From: G963701675 sp963701675
Lineage (GTDB): Bacteria; Planctomycetota; Planctomycetia; Gemmatales; Gemmataceae
Assembly (NCBI GenBank): GCA_963701675.1
Contig: OY969623.1
Coordinates: 3,286,001 to 3,350,000, forward strand
Reading direction: 5' to 3'
Length of the DNA: 64,000 bases
The position numbers and the translations under genes are program-made. Position 1 is the first letter of the stretch; each line of letters begins with the position of its first letter. The notes below the pieces were generated by a model. That model saw only the letters and a list, made by a program, of their open reading frames with translations, was not told where the DNA came from and did no database searches. Below, piece by piece: positions 18,356-28,773 of the stretch.

Positions 18356-19296
18356 TCTGCATCATTCAACTCAATCGTTGCGCCACGGTTAAGGCCTTTA
18401 CAAATCGTTATGGCGCCTAAAGGCAAACCCCAGTCGTGGACGATGCTGGCGGCGAGGGTTTCCGCGGCGTCCTGATGTTCGGTCACGGCAAAAACGGTCG
18501 GCCCCCATGAGCTTTGACCAACGCCGCGAACTCCGGCGTCTCGTATGAATTTCACGATGTCCGCGACGATGGAACTCGCATAACGGCCGCTTTGCACCGG
18601 TGCGAAAAAATCGCCGACCATCGAGTTAAACTCGTGCAGTGCCTCGCCGAACTCATCAAGTCGCGAGTCTCTAAGTGCGGAAATGATGTTTTGGTGAATC
18701 AGGCGAAGAAGCCTGGCCGCCAAGTCGGCGGGCCAGGGTCGCGAACTCAGTGATTCGAACGCCCTCGTTTCACTGTCGCCGTGGACGCCTTGCTGATCCG
18801 GTGGCAGCACCACCACGATTCGCCATAAATCCGGGAAATCGATACGCGCGGCGATCGCGTTGCCGGCGTCGTATATGAATCCACCGCTCGCGAAGCCCTG
18901 AACGCCAACAAAAGTTCGCCTTCCACGACCCAGCACGATAGCGGCACGTTGGATTGCGTAGGGGAAACCGTACTCACGTGAGATGGCACGGGCAACTGCC
19001 AGCGCCAATTGCGTGCCGGCGCCCAGCCCGACGTGTTCCGGAGCGGCGTTCTTGACACAAAGCTCAAGCGGACGGGAGGCGGAGGCCGGCAACGCAGCAG
19101 CGAACGAGCGCGCGAAACTCAACGCTCTTTCGGCCAATGGTCCTGATGCGGTCCAGTTCGGTGACGTTCGCACTTCCACCACCAAACCCGGCCGGTCGAT
19201 CATCATGCCGATGCCGCCGAATAGTCTCGCCGCCGGAGGTCCAAACACTGGTGCGAGTCCAAAGTGCAACCGGTTGCCCGTTCGAACGCGAATCAT
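18352..19296 (-). CDS. mptG: Beta-ribofuranosylaminobenzene 5'-phosphate synthase (H4MPT biosynthesis)
   Basis: 314-residue GHMP-kinase-fold protein. The N-terminus RTGNRLHFGLAPVFG and the glycine-rich loop EHVGLGAGTQLALA (about 87-100) match RFAP synthase, which couples p-aminobenzoate with PRPP and loses CO2. This is the first committed step of methanopterin synthesis. Additional family segments: GVQGFASGGFIYDAG and VRGVGQSSWGPTVFAV. It is the last gene of a coupled operon (ATGA overlap with DUF447) that also makes the pABA substrate through PabB. Known from archaea, methylotrophs and planctomycetes. The call by motif and context is strong. Confidence 0.92.
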   Translation of the reverse strand: MIRVRTGNRLHFGLAPVFGPPAARLFGGIGMMIDRPGLVVEVRTSPNWTASGPLAERALSFARSFAAALPASASRPLELCVKNAAPEHVGLGAGTQLALAVARAISREYGFPYAIQRAAIVLGRGRRTFVGVQGFASGGFIYDAGNAIAARIDFPDLWRIVVVLPPDQQGVHGDSETRAFESLSSRPWPADLAARLLRLIHQNIISALRDSRLDEFGEALHEFNSMVGDFFAPVQSGRYASSIVADIVKFIRDAGVRGVGQSSWGPTVFAVTEHQDAAETLAASIVHDWGLPLGAITICKGLNRGATIELNDAD

Positions 19297-19877
19297 GAAA
19301 CCGCCTCTCCGCGCGCCTTCGCAACACGGTCCAGGTGATCTGCCAGGAACGCGAAGGCTTCTTTCTCTTGTCGGCCACCCGTTTTGTCAACAATGATCGA
19401 GAGCTTGGCGTACTCGGCGTTGATCTCATGAAGCGGCAGAAAATCGGTACGTGTCGCCATTATGGCGGCTTCGACGACCGCGTGCTTGGCGCGATTGAAA
19501 CCAACAAACTCTCGCAGCGAGCGGGTGTGCACGACGTCGACATCTATGCGGCTGCGCTCGTGCTGATCGTCGACCGATCGGACTTGGAATTCATACAACC
19601 GGCACGCGTCGGCCAGGACATGACCGTGCACCTTTTCGGCCGGCTTTAGCGGGGGCAGCGGGCTAACAGTTCCCAGAGCGGCACGCGCGAGCAACAGCAC
19701 ATCATCGACAATGTGGAAAACGCCCTCCGGATGTTCTCTCAGATTCTTGTAGGTTTGTGCGCTTCGAAAGGGACGCAGTTGGAAACGCGACATGTCAGAC
19801 TGAACGTGCGGACCCATGGGCGCGATGTTCACTTCGCCCCGTGCAGACATCGTCGTTACGATTCCTTCCAAGATCAC
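19293..19877 (-). CDS. DUF447 family flavin-reductase-like protein, H4MPT-associated
   Basis: I start at GTG 19877, five bases after the pabB stop, because it gives the family N-terminus ILEGIVTTMSARGEVNIAPMGP; the frame extends to 19961 but that would overlap pabB by 80 bases. 194 residues. A split-barrel flavin-binding fold is expected, with FQLRPFRSAQTYKNLREHPEGVFHIVDDV as a conserved block (quoted in parts: FRSAQTYKNL, EGVFHIVDDV). DUF447 genes travel with H4MPT genes in archaea, methylotrophs and planctomycetes. The exact step is unproven. Overlaps the downstream mptG start by 4 bases. Confidence 0.85.
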   Translation of the reverse strand: MILEGIVTTMSARGEVNIAPMGPHVQSDMSRFQLRPFRSAQTYKNLREHPEGVFHIVDDVLLLARAALGTVSPLPPLKPAEKVHGHVLADACRLYEFQVRSVDDQHERSRIDVDVVHTRSLREFVGFNRAKHAVVEAAIMATRTDFLPLHEINAEYAKLSIIVDKTGGRQEKEAFAFLADHLDRVAKARGEAVS

Positions 19878-19881
19878 TGCG

Positions 19882-21381
19882 CTAGTCCAATGCGTGAAGG
19901 ATGCCCGCTGCCTTCGCCCATGTTTCTTCGTACTCCTGTTCGGGAATCGAATCCGCGACAATGCCGCCGCCCACCGGAAACTGCACCCAACCCTTTCCGA
20001 TGGTGCACGTCCGAATCAGGATGTTGGTGTCCATGCTTCCGTCGAATCCGATGTACCCTAGACTCCCACAGTATGGACCGCGGGAGCATGATTCGAGTTC
20101 AGCGATGATCTCCATAGCGCGAATTTTCGGCGCTCCCGTCACAGAGCCTCCTGGAAACGCCGCCCGCAAGACGTCGATGGCGCCTAACTCCGTCCTGAGC
20201 TGCCCGCGGACTTCCGACACTAAATGGTGGACGTAAGGGAAACTCTCCAGTTGGCACACCGCCGCCACCTGCACCGATCCATATTCGCAGACTCGACCCA
20301 AATCGTTGCGAAGAAGATCGACGATCATTACGTTCTCGGCTCGGTCCTTCGTGCTGCCGAGGAGATCAGAGATGCGCGCGGAATCTTCGGCCGGATTAGA
20401 GCCTCGCTGCCACGTTCCTTTGATGGGCCGGGTCTCGACTCTGCCGCCTTGCACACGCAAAAAACGTTCCGGCGACGCACTGGCGATGGCGAATTCACCC
20501 ATATCAAAGAATCCGGCGAAGGGCGCTGCATTCCGTTCTCGAAGCCTCCGGTACAACTCCAATGGCGTAAGCGCCGCGCGATGCAGGAGCCGCTGCGCTA
20601 GATTCACTTGAAAGCAGTCGCCGGCGCGGATGTATTCGAGGATCTTTTCGACGGTTTTCAGGTACGTGGATCGATCGAAGTTGCTTAACACGCCCTTGAA
20701 ACGATCTACAGAGTATTGATTGGCGATATGGATCGCATTGGTACGCCCGTTGGGTGCGTGCAAATGTCCTTCACCACCGCCTCGGTTGAGGAGGTTCATA
20801 GCCTCGTGAAGGCGTTGCTCCGCCCGCCGGGTTCGCCGACGGGGATCCGTTTCAGGAAACCCCGTGGAAATCAGCCAAGCACGACCTGCCAGATCATCGA
20901 ATGCCACAGCCCAGTCATAGATTCCCATGGCCATGTCGGGCGCTTCAAACTCATCTTTTTCGGGTCGCGGGAGCCGTTCGAGGTGGTGACAAAGATCATA
21001 GCCAAACAGGCCCGCTGCGCCGCCTTGAAACGGTGGCAATCCGTCGATCGTGGCGCACCGAAAGCTACTTAGCCACTCACTCACCAGATGGAACGGGTCG
21101 TGTTCGCTGACAAGCTTGCCGGAGAGCCACGTTTGGTTCCCACGCGCCTCAATCCACTCGCTCGGGTGTGCGGCAATGAAAGAATAGCGCCCGAACGCAG
21201 AATGTAGCAATGCACTGTCCAGAAAGAGCAAGCCAGGTGTACCGGCGAGACGTTGGACGATTGACCAGCGATCCGGAGCCGGTTTGAGCTCTTCAAACAC
21301 TGGAGTGTAAGGTAGAGAAGCCGGGCGTTGAGAATCACGCACTCGAAGCGGAATGACTGACGTGTTCCTCGGATTCTTCAC
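19882..21381 (-). CDS. pabB: Aminodeoxychorismate synthase component I (para-aminobenzoate synthase)
   Basis: 499 residues of the chorismate-binding enzyme family. The key discriminator is PIKGT at about 319-323, with Lys321: aminodeoxychorismate synthases have this lysine, anthranilate synthases have alanine (PIAGT). Other landmarks: IRAGDCFQVNLAQRL, SASPERFLRV, DLLRNDLGRVCE and FPGGSVTGAPKIRAMEII. It starts at GTG 21381, overlapping the upstream stop (GTGA). No pabA or pabC is adjacent. Placed between two H4MPT genes, its product pABA probably feeds RFAP synthase as well as folate. Confidence 0.93.
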   Translation of the reverse strand: MKNPRNTSVIPLRVRDSQRPASLPYTPVFEELKPAPDRWSIVQRLAGTPGLLFLDSALLHSAFGRYSFIAAHPSEWIEARGNQTWLSGKLVSEHDPFHLVSEWLSSFRCATIDGLPPFQGGAAGLFGYDLCHHLERLPRPEKDEFEAPDMAMGIYDWAVAFDDLAGRAWLISTGFPETDPRRRTRRAEQRLHEAMNLLNRGGGEGHLHAPNGRTNAIHIANQYSVDRFKGVLSNFDRSTYLKTVEKILEYIRAGDCFQVNLAQRLLHRAALTPLELYRRLRERNAAPFAGFFDMGEFAIASASPERFLRVQGGRVETRPIKGTWQRGSNPAEDSARISDLLGSTKDRAENVMIVDLLRNDLGRVCEYGSVQVAAVCQLESFPYVHHLVSEVRGQLRTELGAIDVLRAAFPGGSVTGAPKIRAMEIIAELESCSRGPYCGSLGYIGFDGSMDTNILIRTCTIGKGWVQFPVGGGIVADSIPEQEYEETWAKAAGILHALD

Positions 21382-22793
21382 GGTTGGGTTTCCGCGTCTG
21401 GAAGGATTTTGGACCGTGCTTCGGGCATTTTACCGCCGTGGCTCTGTTCCGGCTGGGTGAGAAACCCCCAACGGAGCGCCTGGTCTTGGACGTAGGTTTT
21501 TCCGAGCGCCAGCGCAATCGCCGCCTTAGCCGATTCGTAGCCAAGGTAAAACGCATGAGACGAGTCAATGGGCGCTTGTTCGAAGGCTCGCTTGAACAAG
21601 TCGAATGGATCCGTTCCCTGCAGGAAAAGCGAATGGTTCATAAGGTGTAGAAGCCCGCGCTCGGCGAACAGGCGAAAGTTCGGATCGGTAATCGTTCTCG
21701 CCAGTTCGCTTAGCGTTTCCTCACCGTGTTCGAGTAGTTTCGGGTCCCTCAGGGTAACCAACTCCGGCATGATGTGCTTTGGGATAACGCCGTTCTTGCA
21801 AGCGTAGCGAACGAGACGGCGCGCGAGATCTAGTTCCTGTACGGCACTGCGGCACCAGTTGATTACCTGCGTGGTTAGAACACTACGAATGCCGACTTCC
21901 TGACAGAATCCCATCAGCATGACGTTCACGCCGGCGGAATCCACTTCCGTCAATTCGGTGATGTTGCCGATACCCATGAACATCTCGGCGTCAGGGTAGC
22001 GGCGACGAACCTCCAGATACCGACCCAGCGAAGCCGCAAACCCGAAGCCAATCGGCTCGATTACAGGGTCAATTCGAAACGGCACGCCATCGGCGCTGAG
22101 CGCGTCCAGAGTTTCGTCGAGCCCGTCGAGATTGGCCGGTGTATCCGGTATTGCGACCACTTCGCAGCCCCACGACGGAGCGTGTTTTCGATTGCTTGAG
22201 TTAACGCTCAGTACCAGTTCCGCGCCGGCATGCACAGCCGCATCCACCTCACGGGCGTTGAAGCTGTCGATAGAAACACGAAATCCTTCCTTGCGGAGCA
22301 TTCCGACGACTTCCGCCACGCCTTCCCACGCGTCGCCCGGGTCACAACCGATGTCGATGACATCGGCGCCTGCACTTCGATATGCGGTCGCCTGGTCGAG
22401 TATTTCCTGACGACTAAGGCGCGGTGCGTGATTTATCTCTGCTAGAATCTCGATGTCGTACTGACTGACATCCGTTGGGAGCGCGGGCTTTGTCCCGAAG
22501 TACTCGCATAGATCACGCAGGTCTTTCGGCCCACGATCGACGCGCACTCTCGTGGACTTCGTGACCTCGTCCATGCTTCCCAAACAGAGTCCGGGAATAA
22601 TCACCCGGTTTATTTCCTCAGGAATATGCAAGTGCCGCGCAATCCAATTCGTCGTGGCCAATGAGGCAACGGAAATGGGCAACACGGCAACGGCGAAATC
22701 AAAGCCGACGTTCGGCGCCAGCTCAGACAATATTCGCCGAAGCGCCGGTTCCGCCAACTTACCTGTCACGAATAAGAACTTAGGTTGCGACAT
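21378..22793 (-). CDS. Dihydropteroate synthase-like protein (DUF6513/TIGR00284 type), H4MPT biosynthesis
   Basis: 471 residues. The N-terminal domain (1-150) starts PKFLFVTGKLAEPALRRIL. A TIM-barrel pterin-binding domain follows, with ADVIDIGCDPGDAW (about 180), RVSIDSFNAREVDAAVHAGA and FRIDPVIEPIGFGFA. The family is held to condense the pterin pyrophosphate with the arylamine ribofuranose unit in methanopterin synthesis, parallel to folate DHPS. It is the first gene of the four-gene operon with pabB, DUF447 and mptG. Divergent from the ABC transporter operon 116 bases away. The role is by family and context. Confidence 0.88.
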   Translation of the reverse strand: MSQPKFLFVTGKLAEPALRRILSELAPNVGFDFAVAVLPISVASLATTNWIARHLHIPEEINRVIIPGLCLGSMDEVTKSTRVRVDRGPKDLRDLCEYFGTKPALPTDVSQYDIEILAEINHAPRLSRQEILDQATAYRSAGADVIDIGCDPGDAWEGVAEVVGMLRKEGFRVSIDSFNAREVDAAVHAGAELVLSVNSSNRKHAPSWGCEVVAIPDTPANLDGLDETLDALSADGVPFRIDPVIEPIGFGFAASLGRYLEVRRRYPDAEMFMGIGNITELTEVDSAGVNVMLMGFCQEVGIRSVLTTQVINWCRSAVQELDLARRLVRYACKNGVIPKHIMPELVTLRDPKLLEHGEETLSELARTITDPNFRLFAERGLLHLMNHSLFLQGTDPFDLFKRAFEQAPIDSSHAFYLGYESAKAAIALALGKTYVQDQALRWGFLTQPEQSHGGKMPEARSKILPDAETQP

Positions 22794-22909
22794 GCGCCCG
22801 CCGAGGTGCAGTTACCAATTGAAGCACTCGCACATGGCAAAAGACGAACGCGGAGCTAAAACAGCACTACGTTTGCTTCGTGACTTCGTCCTTCATTCCG
22901 AGTCATGCT

Positions 22910-23908
22910 ATGAGAAACATTCGCGTCATTGCAATCGTAGCGTTCACCGTGGCGCTCGCCCAACTCCCCGCATGCTCGGGGAAACCCGCAAGCATGTACG
23001 GCAACTATGAACTAGTTGATACGCGCTACGACGAAACCGACGAACTCAAGGCGAAGAATAACGCCGCCGACGTTCTTACGAAGATCGGTAACGAACCTAA
23101 CCTCTGCCTCATCGGGCTTTGGGCGTACAATCCTCCGGCAATCCTTAGCGCCGTCCGGGACGCGGGGAAACTTGGGAAAGTCAAAATCGTCGGCTTTGAC
23201 GAGAACGACAACACCCTTCAAGGTATCAAGGACGGCCACATTCATGCCACGGTCGTCCAACAACCTTTTGAGTTCGGGTACCAATCGGTCAAGAACATGG
23301 CCGATTTGGCCCGAGCGGACAAGAAGGCCGACGCCATCAAGGTCGCGTTCGTCAGCAACAACGCACACGAATTCTGGACCATCGCCGAGGCCGGCACTCG
23401 CAAAGCCGCAGCGGACTGCGGCGTGGAAGTGATATTCAAGCGCCCGCAATCTGGTACGGCCGCCGAACAGAAACAAATCATCGAAGACCTGCTAAGCCAA
23501 AAGGTGAACGCCATCGCGGTGAGCGTGATCGATCCACAAAACCAAACGGAGTTTCTAAACCGAATTGCCGAACAGGTGCCGCTCATCACGCAGGACAATG
23601 ATGCACCGAAATCGAAGCGAAAATTCTACATTGGCACGGATAACTACGTCGCAGGCCGGGCCGTTGGAAAGCTGGTAAAGGAAGTGATGCCCGCCGGCGG
23701 AAAGATAGCGATTTTCGTCGGGCAGGCCGATCCGCTTAACGCGCGACAACGCCAAGCCGGTGTCCTTGACGAATTGGCCGGGAAGACCGATACGACAGTC
23801 GGCGATTCGGCCGGCGAAGCCATTAAGCACGTCCCGCATAAGGTCATTAACAAGAGCAACGTCGACGAGTTTCACAAGAATCTGCGGCAACTTATGAACA
23901 AAGAGTAG
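22910..23908 (+). CDS. Ribose-type ABC transporter substrate-binding lipoprotein with swapped internal blocks
   Basis: 332 residues from ATG 22910, where the lipoprotein signal ends in LPAC (Cys22); the earlier in-frame start at 22880 is less plausible. The family order (RbsB, Peripla_BP_4) is first KVAFVSNN..FWTIAEAG, then GTDNYVAGR, then the LVGLWAYNPPAIL block, then GFDE..ATVVQQP, then a tail. Here the LIGLWAYNPPAIL-GFDENDN-TVVQQPFEFGYQSV block (residues about 28-138) comes first. The AFVSNNAHEFWTIAEAG to GVLDELAGK block (about 139-295) comes second. The tail KHVPHKVINKSNVDEF stays last. All joins are in frame. Upstream of its ATPase and permease. Whether it folds and binds sugar is unknown. 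Confidence 0.9.
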   Translation: MRNIRVIAIVAFTVALAQLPACSGKPASMYGNYELVDTRYDETDELKAKNNAADVLTKIGNEPNLCLIGLWAYNPPAILSAVRDAGKLGKVKIVGFDENDNTLQGIKDGHIHATVVQQPFEFGYQSVKNMADLARADKKADAIKVAFVSNNAHEFWTIAEAGTRKAAADCGVEVIFKRPQSGTAAEQKQIIEDLLSQKVNAIAVSVIDPQNQTEFLNRIAEQVPLITQDNDAPKSKRKFYIGTDNYVAGRAVGKLVKEVMPAGGKIAIFVGQADPLNARQRQAGVLDELAGKTDTTVGDSAGEAIKHVPHKVINKSNVDEFHKNLRQLMNKE

Positions 23909-23929
23909 CTTCTCATCGCCGGCACGCAT

Positions 23930-25470
<1,541 letters not shown>

Positions 25471-25474
<4 letters not shown>

Positions 25475-26529
25475 AATCGCTTCATCCAGCCGCGGCCCGG
25501 CTATTGGGCGTCCTCACCCTTGTCCTGGTTCTGTACGGGACCATCTTGTTGTCCGATCCGCGGGCGCGGTCGGAAGTCAATCATCGGAACCTTGCGCAGC
25601 GCCTCGGCCAATGGGGTGTCCTTACTCTGGGAGCAGGCGTCGTCATTATCGCCGGCGGTATCGACCTATCGATTGGATCGGTCGTCGGGCTGTCCGCCGT
25701 TGGTTTCGGGTTGTTGCTTGAGAAACGCGTCCCGCCGGTCCCCGCAATCCTCATCGTGCTCTGCGGCGCTGGGCTGATCGGCCTATTTCACGGGCTGCTG
25801 GTTACACGACTCCGGCTTCAACCGTTCATCGTGACCCTCTGCGGCTTATTCATCTACCGTGGACTTGCGCAATGTGCCACGCTTATTGACTATCAGGCGC
25901 TCTTCGACTCGTTCACGACGTTTTTTCGCTCAACGGAACCCATTTTCCTGACAACGTCTTCGCGGTCGGTCGGATTGGGCGGACGACCCGATCTCGACAA
26001 CCTGCGCTTCATCGCGACCGGCACTTTTCTCGGTGTTCCCATGACACTCTGGCTCCTGTTCGGAATAGCATTCGTAATCGGAATACTGCTCCATCGAACG
26101 ATATACGGTCGGTACCTCTACGCCATTGGTCACAATGAACAGGCTGCACGATATGCCGGTATTTCCACGGATCGCTACAAAAAGCTGGCGTACGTGATCT
26201 GTTCGCTGCTTGCGGGACTAGGCGGAATCCTGTTCCTCCTGGATGTGGAGACGGCTTCACCGTCGAGCGCGGGTAATTGGTTCGAGCTTTACGCCATTAC
26301 CGGCGCTGTATTGGGAGGCTGTAGTTTGCGCGGGGGTGAAGGCACCGTGGCGGGAATTCTGCTAGGCACCGCGGTCCTACCGTTGCTCAAGAACCTGTGC
26401 ATCTTCGCCGGCATTCCCAGCGACCTTGAGTTTACCGTGATCGGAGTGGCGCTGCTGCTTGGGACTATAGTGGATGAGATCATGAAGCGACGCACGGCCG
26501 CGCGGGAAGCGCGTTTCACTACAAAGTAA
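25471..26529 (+). CDS. Sugar ABC transporter permease, RbsC type
   Basis: 352 residues, about eight to ten membrane helices. Family signature segments: GAGVVIIAGGIDLSIGSVVGLSA, here GGIDLSIGSVVG at about residue 64, LRLQPFIVTLCGLFIYRGLA, and YAIGHNEQAARYAGISTDRYK (the EAA-like cytoplasmic loop). A loop of about 50 residues (FDSFTTFFRSTEPIFL..) is typical of this planctomycete subtype. It ends the three-gene transporter operon. Confidence 0.94.
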
Positions 26530-26551
26530 TTGAATTTTCCTTGGAATGACT

Positions 26552-26770
26552 ATGATCCCGCAATCGTTGCTCGATATCCTTCGTTGTCCGATGGACCCGA
26601 GTCATACGAAACTGACATTGGATTCGAACCGCTTTATCTGTCAACGATGTGCGGTCAACTTCAAGATTAAAGACGGGTTTGCCATCCTGGTGATGGAAGA
26701 AGCGGAATTGCCGCCGGGATGTGCGAATTTAGATCAGCTTCCGTGCCAGCGCGAACAAAGGCCCGCGTAG
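26552..26770 (+). CDS. Trm112-family zinc-ribbon-like small protein
   Basis: 72 residues, MIPQSLLDILRCPMDPSHTK... with a second pair FICQRCAVNFKIKDGFAILV, matching the UPF0434/Trm112 pattern. I prefer ATG 26552 over 26546 because the weak GGA site would sit on top of the earlier codon. Bacterial members are small partners or regulators of unknown target. It follows the permease by 22 bases and may be co-transcribed. Confidence 0.82.
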   Translation: MIPQSLLDILRCPMDPSHTKLTLDSNRFICQRCAVNFKIKDGFAILVMEEAELPPGCANLDQLPCQREQRPA

Positions 26771-26779
26771 CACGAAGCC

Positions 26780-27571
26780 TTACCGAGAGGTCGGGGTTTG
26801 AGGCGCCGTTGCGCCGACTAGTTCGATTTCCTGTTCCTCACGTGACTTGCCGCCTACGATCATGCTGCCGATGGCGTCCATGTCGAACCAGGTATTCTCC
26901 CCCTTGGCTTCCTTGAGTGCGAGTCGGGCGCAATTGCGCATGGCGACGTCTCTCTCGGATTTCAGCACCATTTGAAGCGTCTCCAGCGACTGCGCGTCGT
27001 TATACTTCCCGAGTGCGCGGGTTGCCGCGAGACGCACATCAAGTACGAGCTGCCGTTCCTGTTCGCTGCCTTCAACCTTCGGACGATCTTTCACGACAAC
27101 GACAAGGAAGTCCTTCGCCTGTGGACTTCCCGTACGCCCCAAAGCCGTGGCGGCCTGCATTTGCAATCGCGCGGCGTGGTCTGCCTGGAGTGTAGCCGCA
27201 CTGTAAAACGCTTGCGTCAGGCCGGCGACGGCCTGCGGTTCTTGGTAATGTCCCAGCGATTCAATAGCCGCCGCTCGACAGAGGAATTGCTTTTCTTTGC
27301 TGGCGGCATTGCACAAGATGTCCACCACGCGGGCGCGATCCGCGCCAACGTAGGTTTCGGCGTCACCGAGTGCCCGGTAGGCTTTCGCTCGTTGATTTCC
27401 GTCTCGGCTCTGTTCGAGCACTACGAACGGGTAAGGCTTTTCGAACAGAGCCTTCACGTGAAAGTCCCGGCTCGTCACCTCATCCCACATGCCCGCACAT
27501 CCGCCGAACGGCAACCCAAGAAGAACGGCGGCGGCGAATCGGCCGACTCGCCGGTGAAACAGCTGGTACAC
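26780..27571 (-). CDS. HEAT-repeat lipoprotein
   Basis: I start at GTG 27571 because a GGGAGG site lies 8 nt before it and it gives a clean signal peptide ending in LPFGGC; the frame is open to 27670. 263 residues. Residues about 55-230 are alpha-helical HEAT-like repeats (AYRALGDAETYVGADRARVVDIL, here RALGDAETYVG; AAIESLGHYQEPQAV; AATALGRTGSPQAKDFL; AATRALGKYNDAQSLETL). Such repeats mediate protein contacts. Secreted or membrane-anchored. Partner unknown. Confidence 0.82.
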   Translation of the reverse strand: MYQLFHRRVGRFAAAVLLGLPFGGCAGMWDEVTSRDFHVKALFEKPYPFVVLEQSRDGNQRAKAYRALGDAETYVGADRARVVDILCNAASKEKQFLCRAAAIESLGHYQEPQAVAGLTQAFYSAATLQADHAARLQMQAATALGRTGSPQAKDFLVVVVKDRPKVEGSEQERQLVLDVRLAATRALGKYNDAQSLETLQMVLKSERDVAMRNCARLALKEAKGENTWFDMDAIGSMIVGGKSREEQEIELVGATAPQTPTSR

Positions 27572-27683
27572 TGACGATCCCTCCCGAGCGACGCGCGTAA
27601 ACGCACTGTCGGCTATACAAAACAGAGAGCGACCGCGTATAGCGAGGCGTGAGATGAGAATCAATACCAACTAGAATGATCGC

Positions 27684-28577
27684 CTAATGCATCCCGGTCG
27701 TGATTCCCGGGTTTTCCGTCGTCCGCGCCGTAACGGAGGGAAGTTGACTTCTCTGAGCTTGCCGGGCTTCTCTTTCCTCCCGAAATAGTGCCCGTACCTT
27801 TCGTGCCGCAATCCGGTCAGCCAAACGGGGAAAGAAACGGCTAACGAAAACCAACAGACGGCCGGAAAGCGTCAGGCACACCTCGCGTCTACCGCGTTCG
27901 ATCGCTCGAATAATCTCGATGGCCACCCGTTCAGCGGTCATGCCGCGCATATGGTCCATCTGCATGAGCGCCTTCTGTTCCAACATGTTCTTCGAGAAAT
28001 TGGTCTGCGTCAGCCCCGGACACACCAGCAATACGTCTATTCCGTCCTTGGCCACTTCCGCGCGAAGTGCTTCGGTGAATCCTTGCACGGCAAACTTACT
28101 GGCCGAGTACTCACTTCGCGCGGGTATTCCGCGCTTGCCGGCAATCGACGAGATGTTAACGATGGCGGGGTCGCGGCCGTACTTCAGGAGCGGCAAGAAC
28201 GCCCGCGTCGTTTCGGTTAAGCCGAATAGGTTGACTTCCATGATCTTTCGGAGTCGTTCCGGACTAGCTTCGGTGAAATGCCCGGTGGCGCCAATGCCGG
28301 CGTTGTTGACTAGTACGTCGGCACCGCCGTAATGTTGCACGGCCGCTTCGACCATCCGGCGGCGGCCGTCCGGGTCGGTGACATCGGCCTGGACCGTGGA
28401 GATTTGTCCGGCGTCGCGCGGCACGGACTCGGCAAGTTCACGAAGCTGATCGGCCGAACGAGCCGCCGCCAGCACACGGGCGCCGCGCCTAGCTGCTTCC
28501 AGCGCGAGCGCGCGGCCAATCCCTTGCGACGCGCCGGTGATAACAATGCGCGATCCCTGGATTTGTCGCCGGCTCAT
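27684..28577 (-). CDS. Short-chain dehydrogenase/reductase (SDR) family oxidoreductase
   Basis: 297 residues from ATG 28577, which has an excellent AAGGAGGA site 7 nt upstream; the much longer frame to 29042 is rejected. Rossmann cofactor motif GASQGIGRALA (about 15), NNAGIGATG, catalytic Ser in NISSIAGKRG and the YSASK pair (Tyr/Lys). The extended C-terminal 60 residues hold a hydrophobic stretch (LLVFVSRFFPRLADRI), common in SDRs related to DltE/YqjQ. Substrate unknown. Confidence 0.9.
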   Translation of the reverse strand: MSRRQIQGSRIVITGASQGIGRALALEAARRGARVLAAARSADQLRELAESVPRDAGQISTVQADVTDPDGRRRMVEAAVQHYGGADVLVNNAGIGATGHFTEASPERLRKIMEVNLFGLTETTRAFLPLLKYGRDPAIVNISSIAGKRGIPARSEYSASKFAVQGFTEALRAEVAKDGIDVLLVCPGLTQTNFSKNMLEQKALMQMDHMRGMTAERVAIEIIRAIERGRREVCLTLSGRLLVFVSRFFPRLADRIAARKVRALFREEREARQAQRSQLPSVTARTTENPGITTGMH

Positions 28578-28773
28578 CGATCGTCCTCCTTGAACGAGCG
28601 GCTCGTGATTTTCCGTGTGGTCCGCGTTAGAGCGAAGCACTTTGCGGATTGTACGACGACTTCCCGCTCCCGGCCAACTGTACCCGGAACGCGATCGTGG
28701 AGGAACTACAATATTCCAATGATGGACCGTCGCAACTCTGCTTCCGGAGAATGGTGTTGTAAGTGAGACGGAC

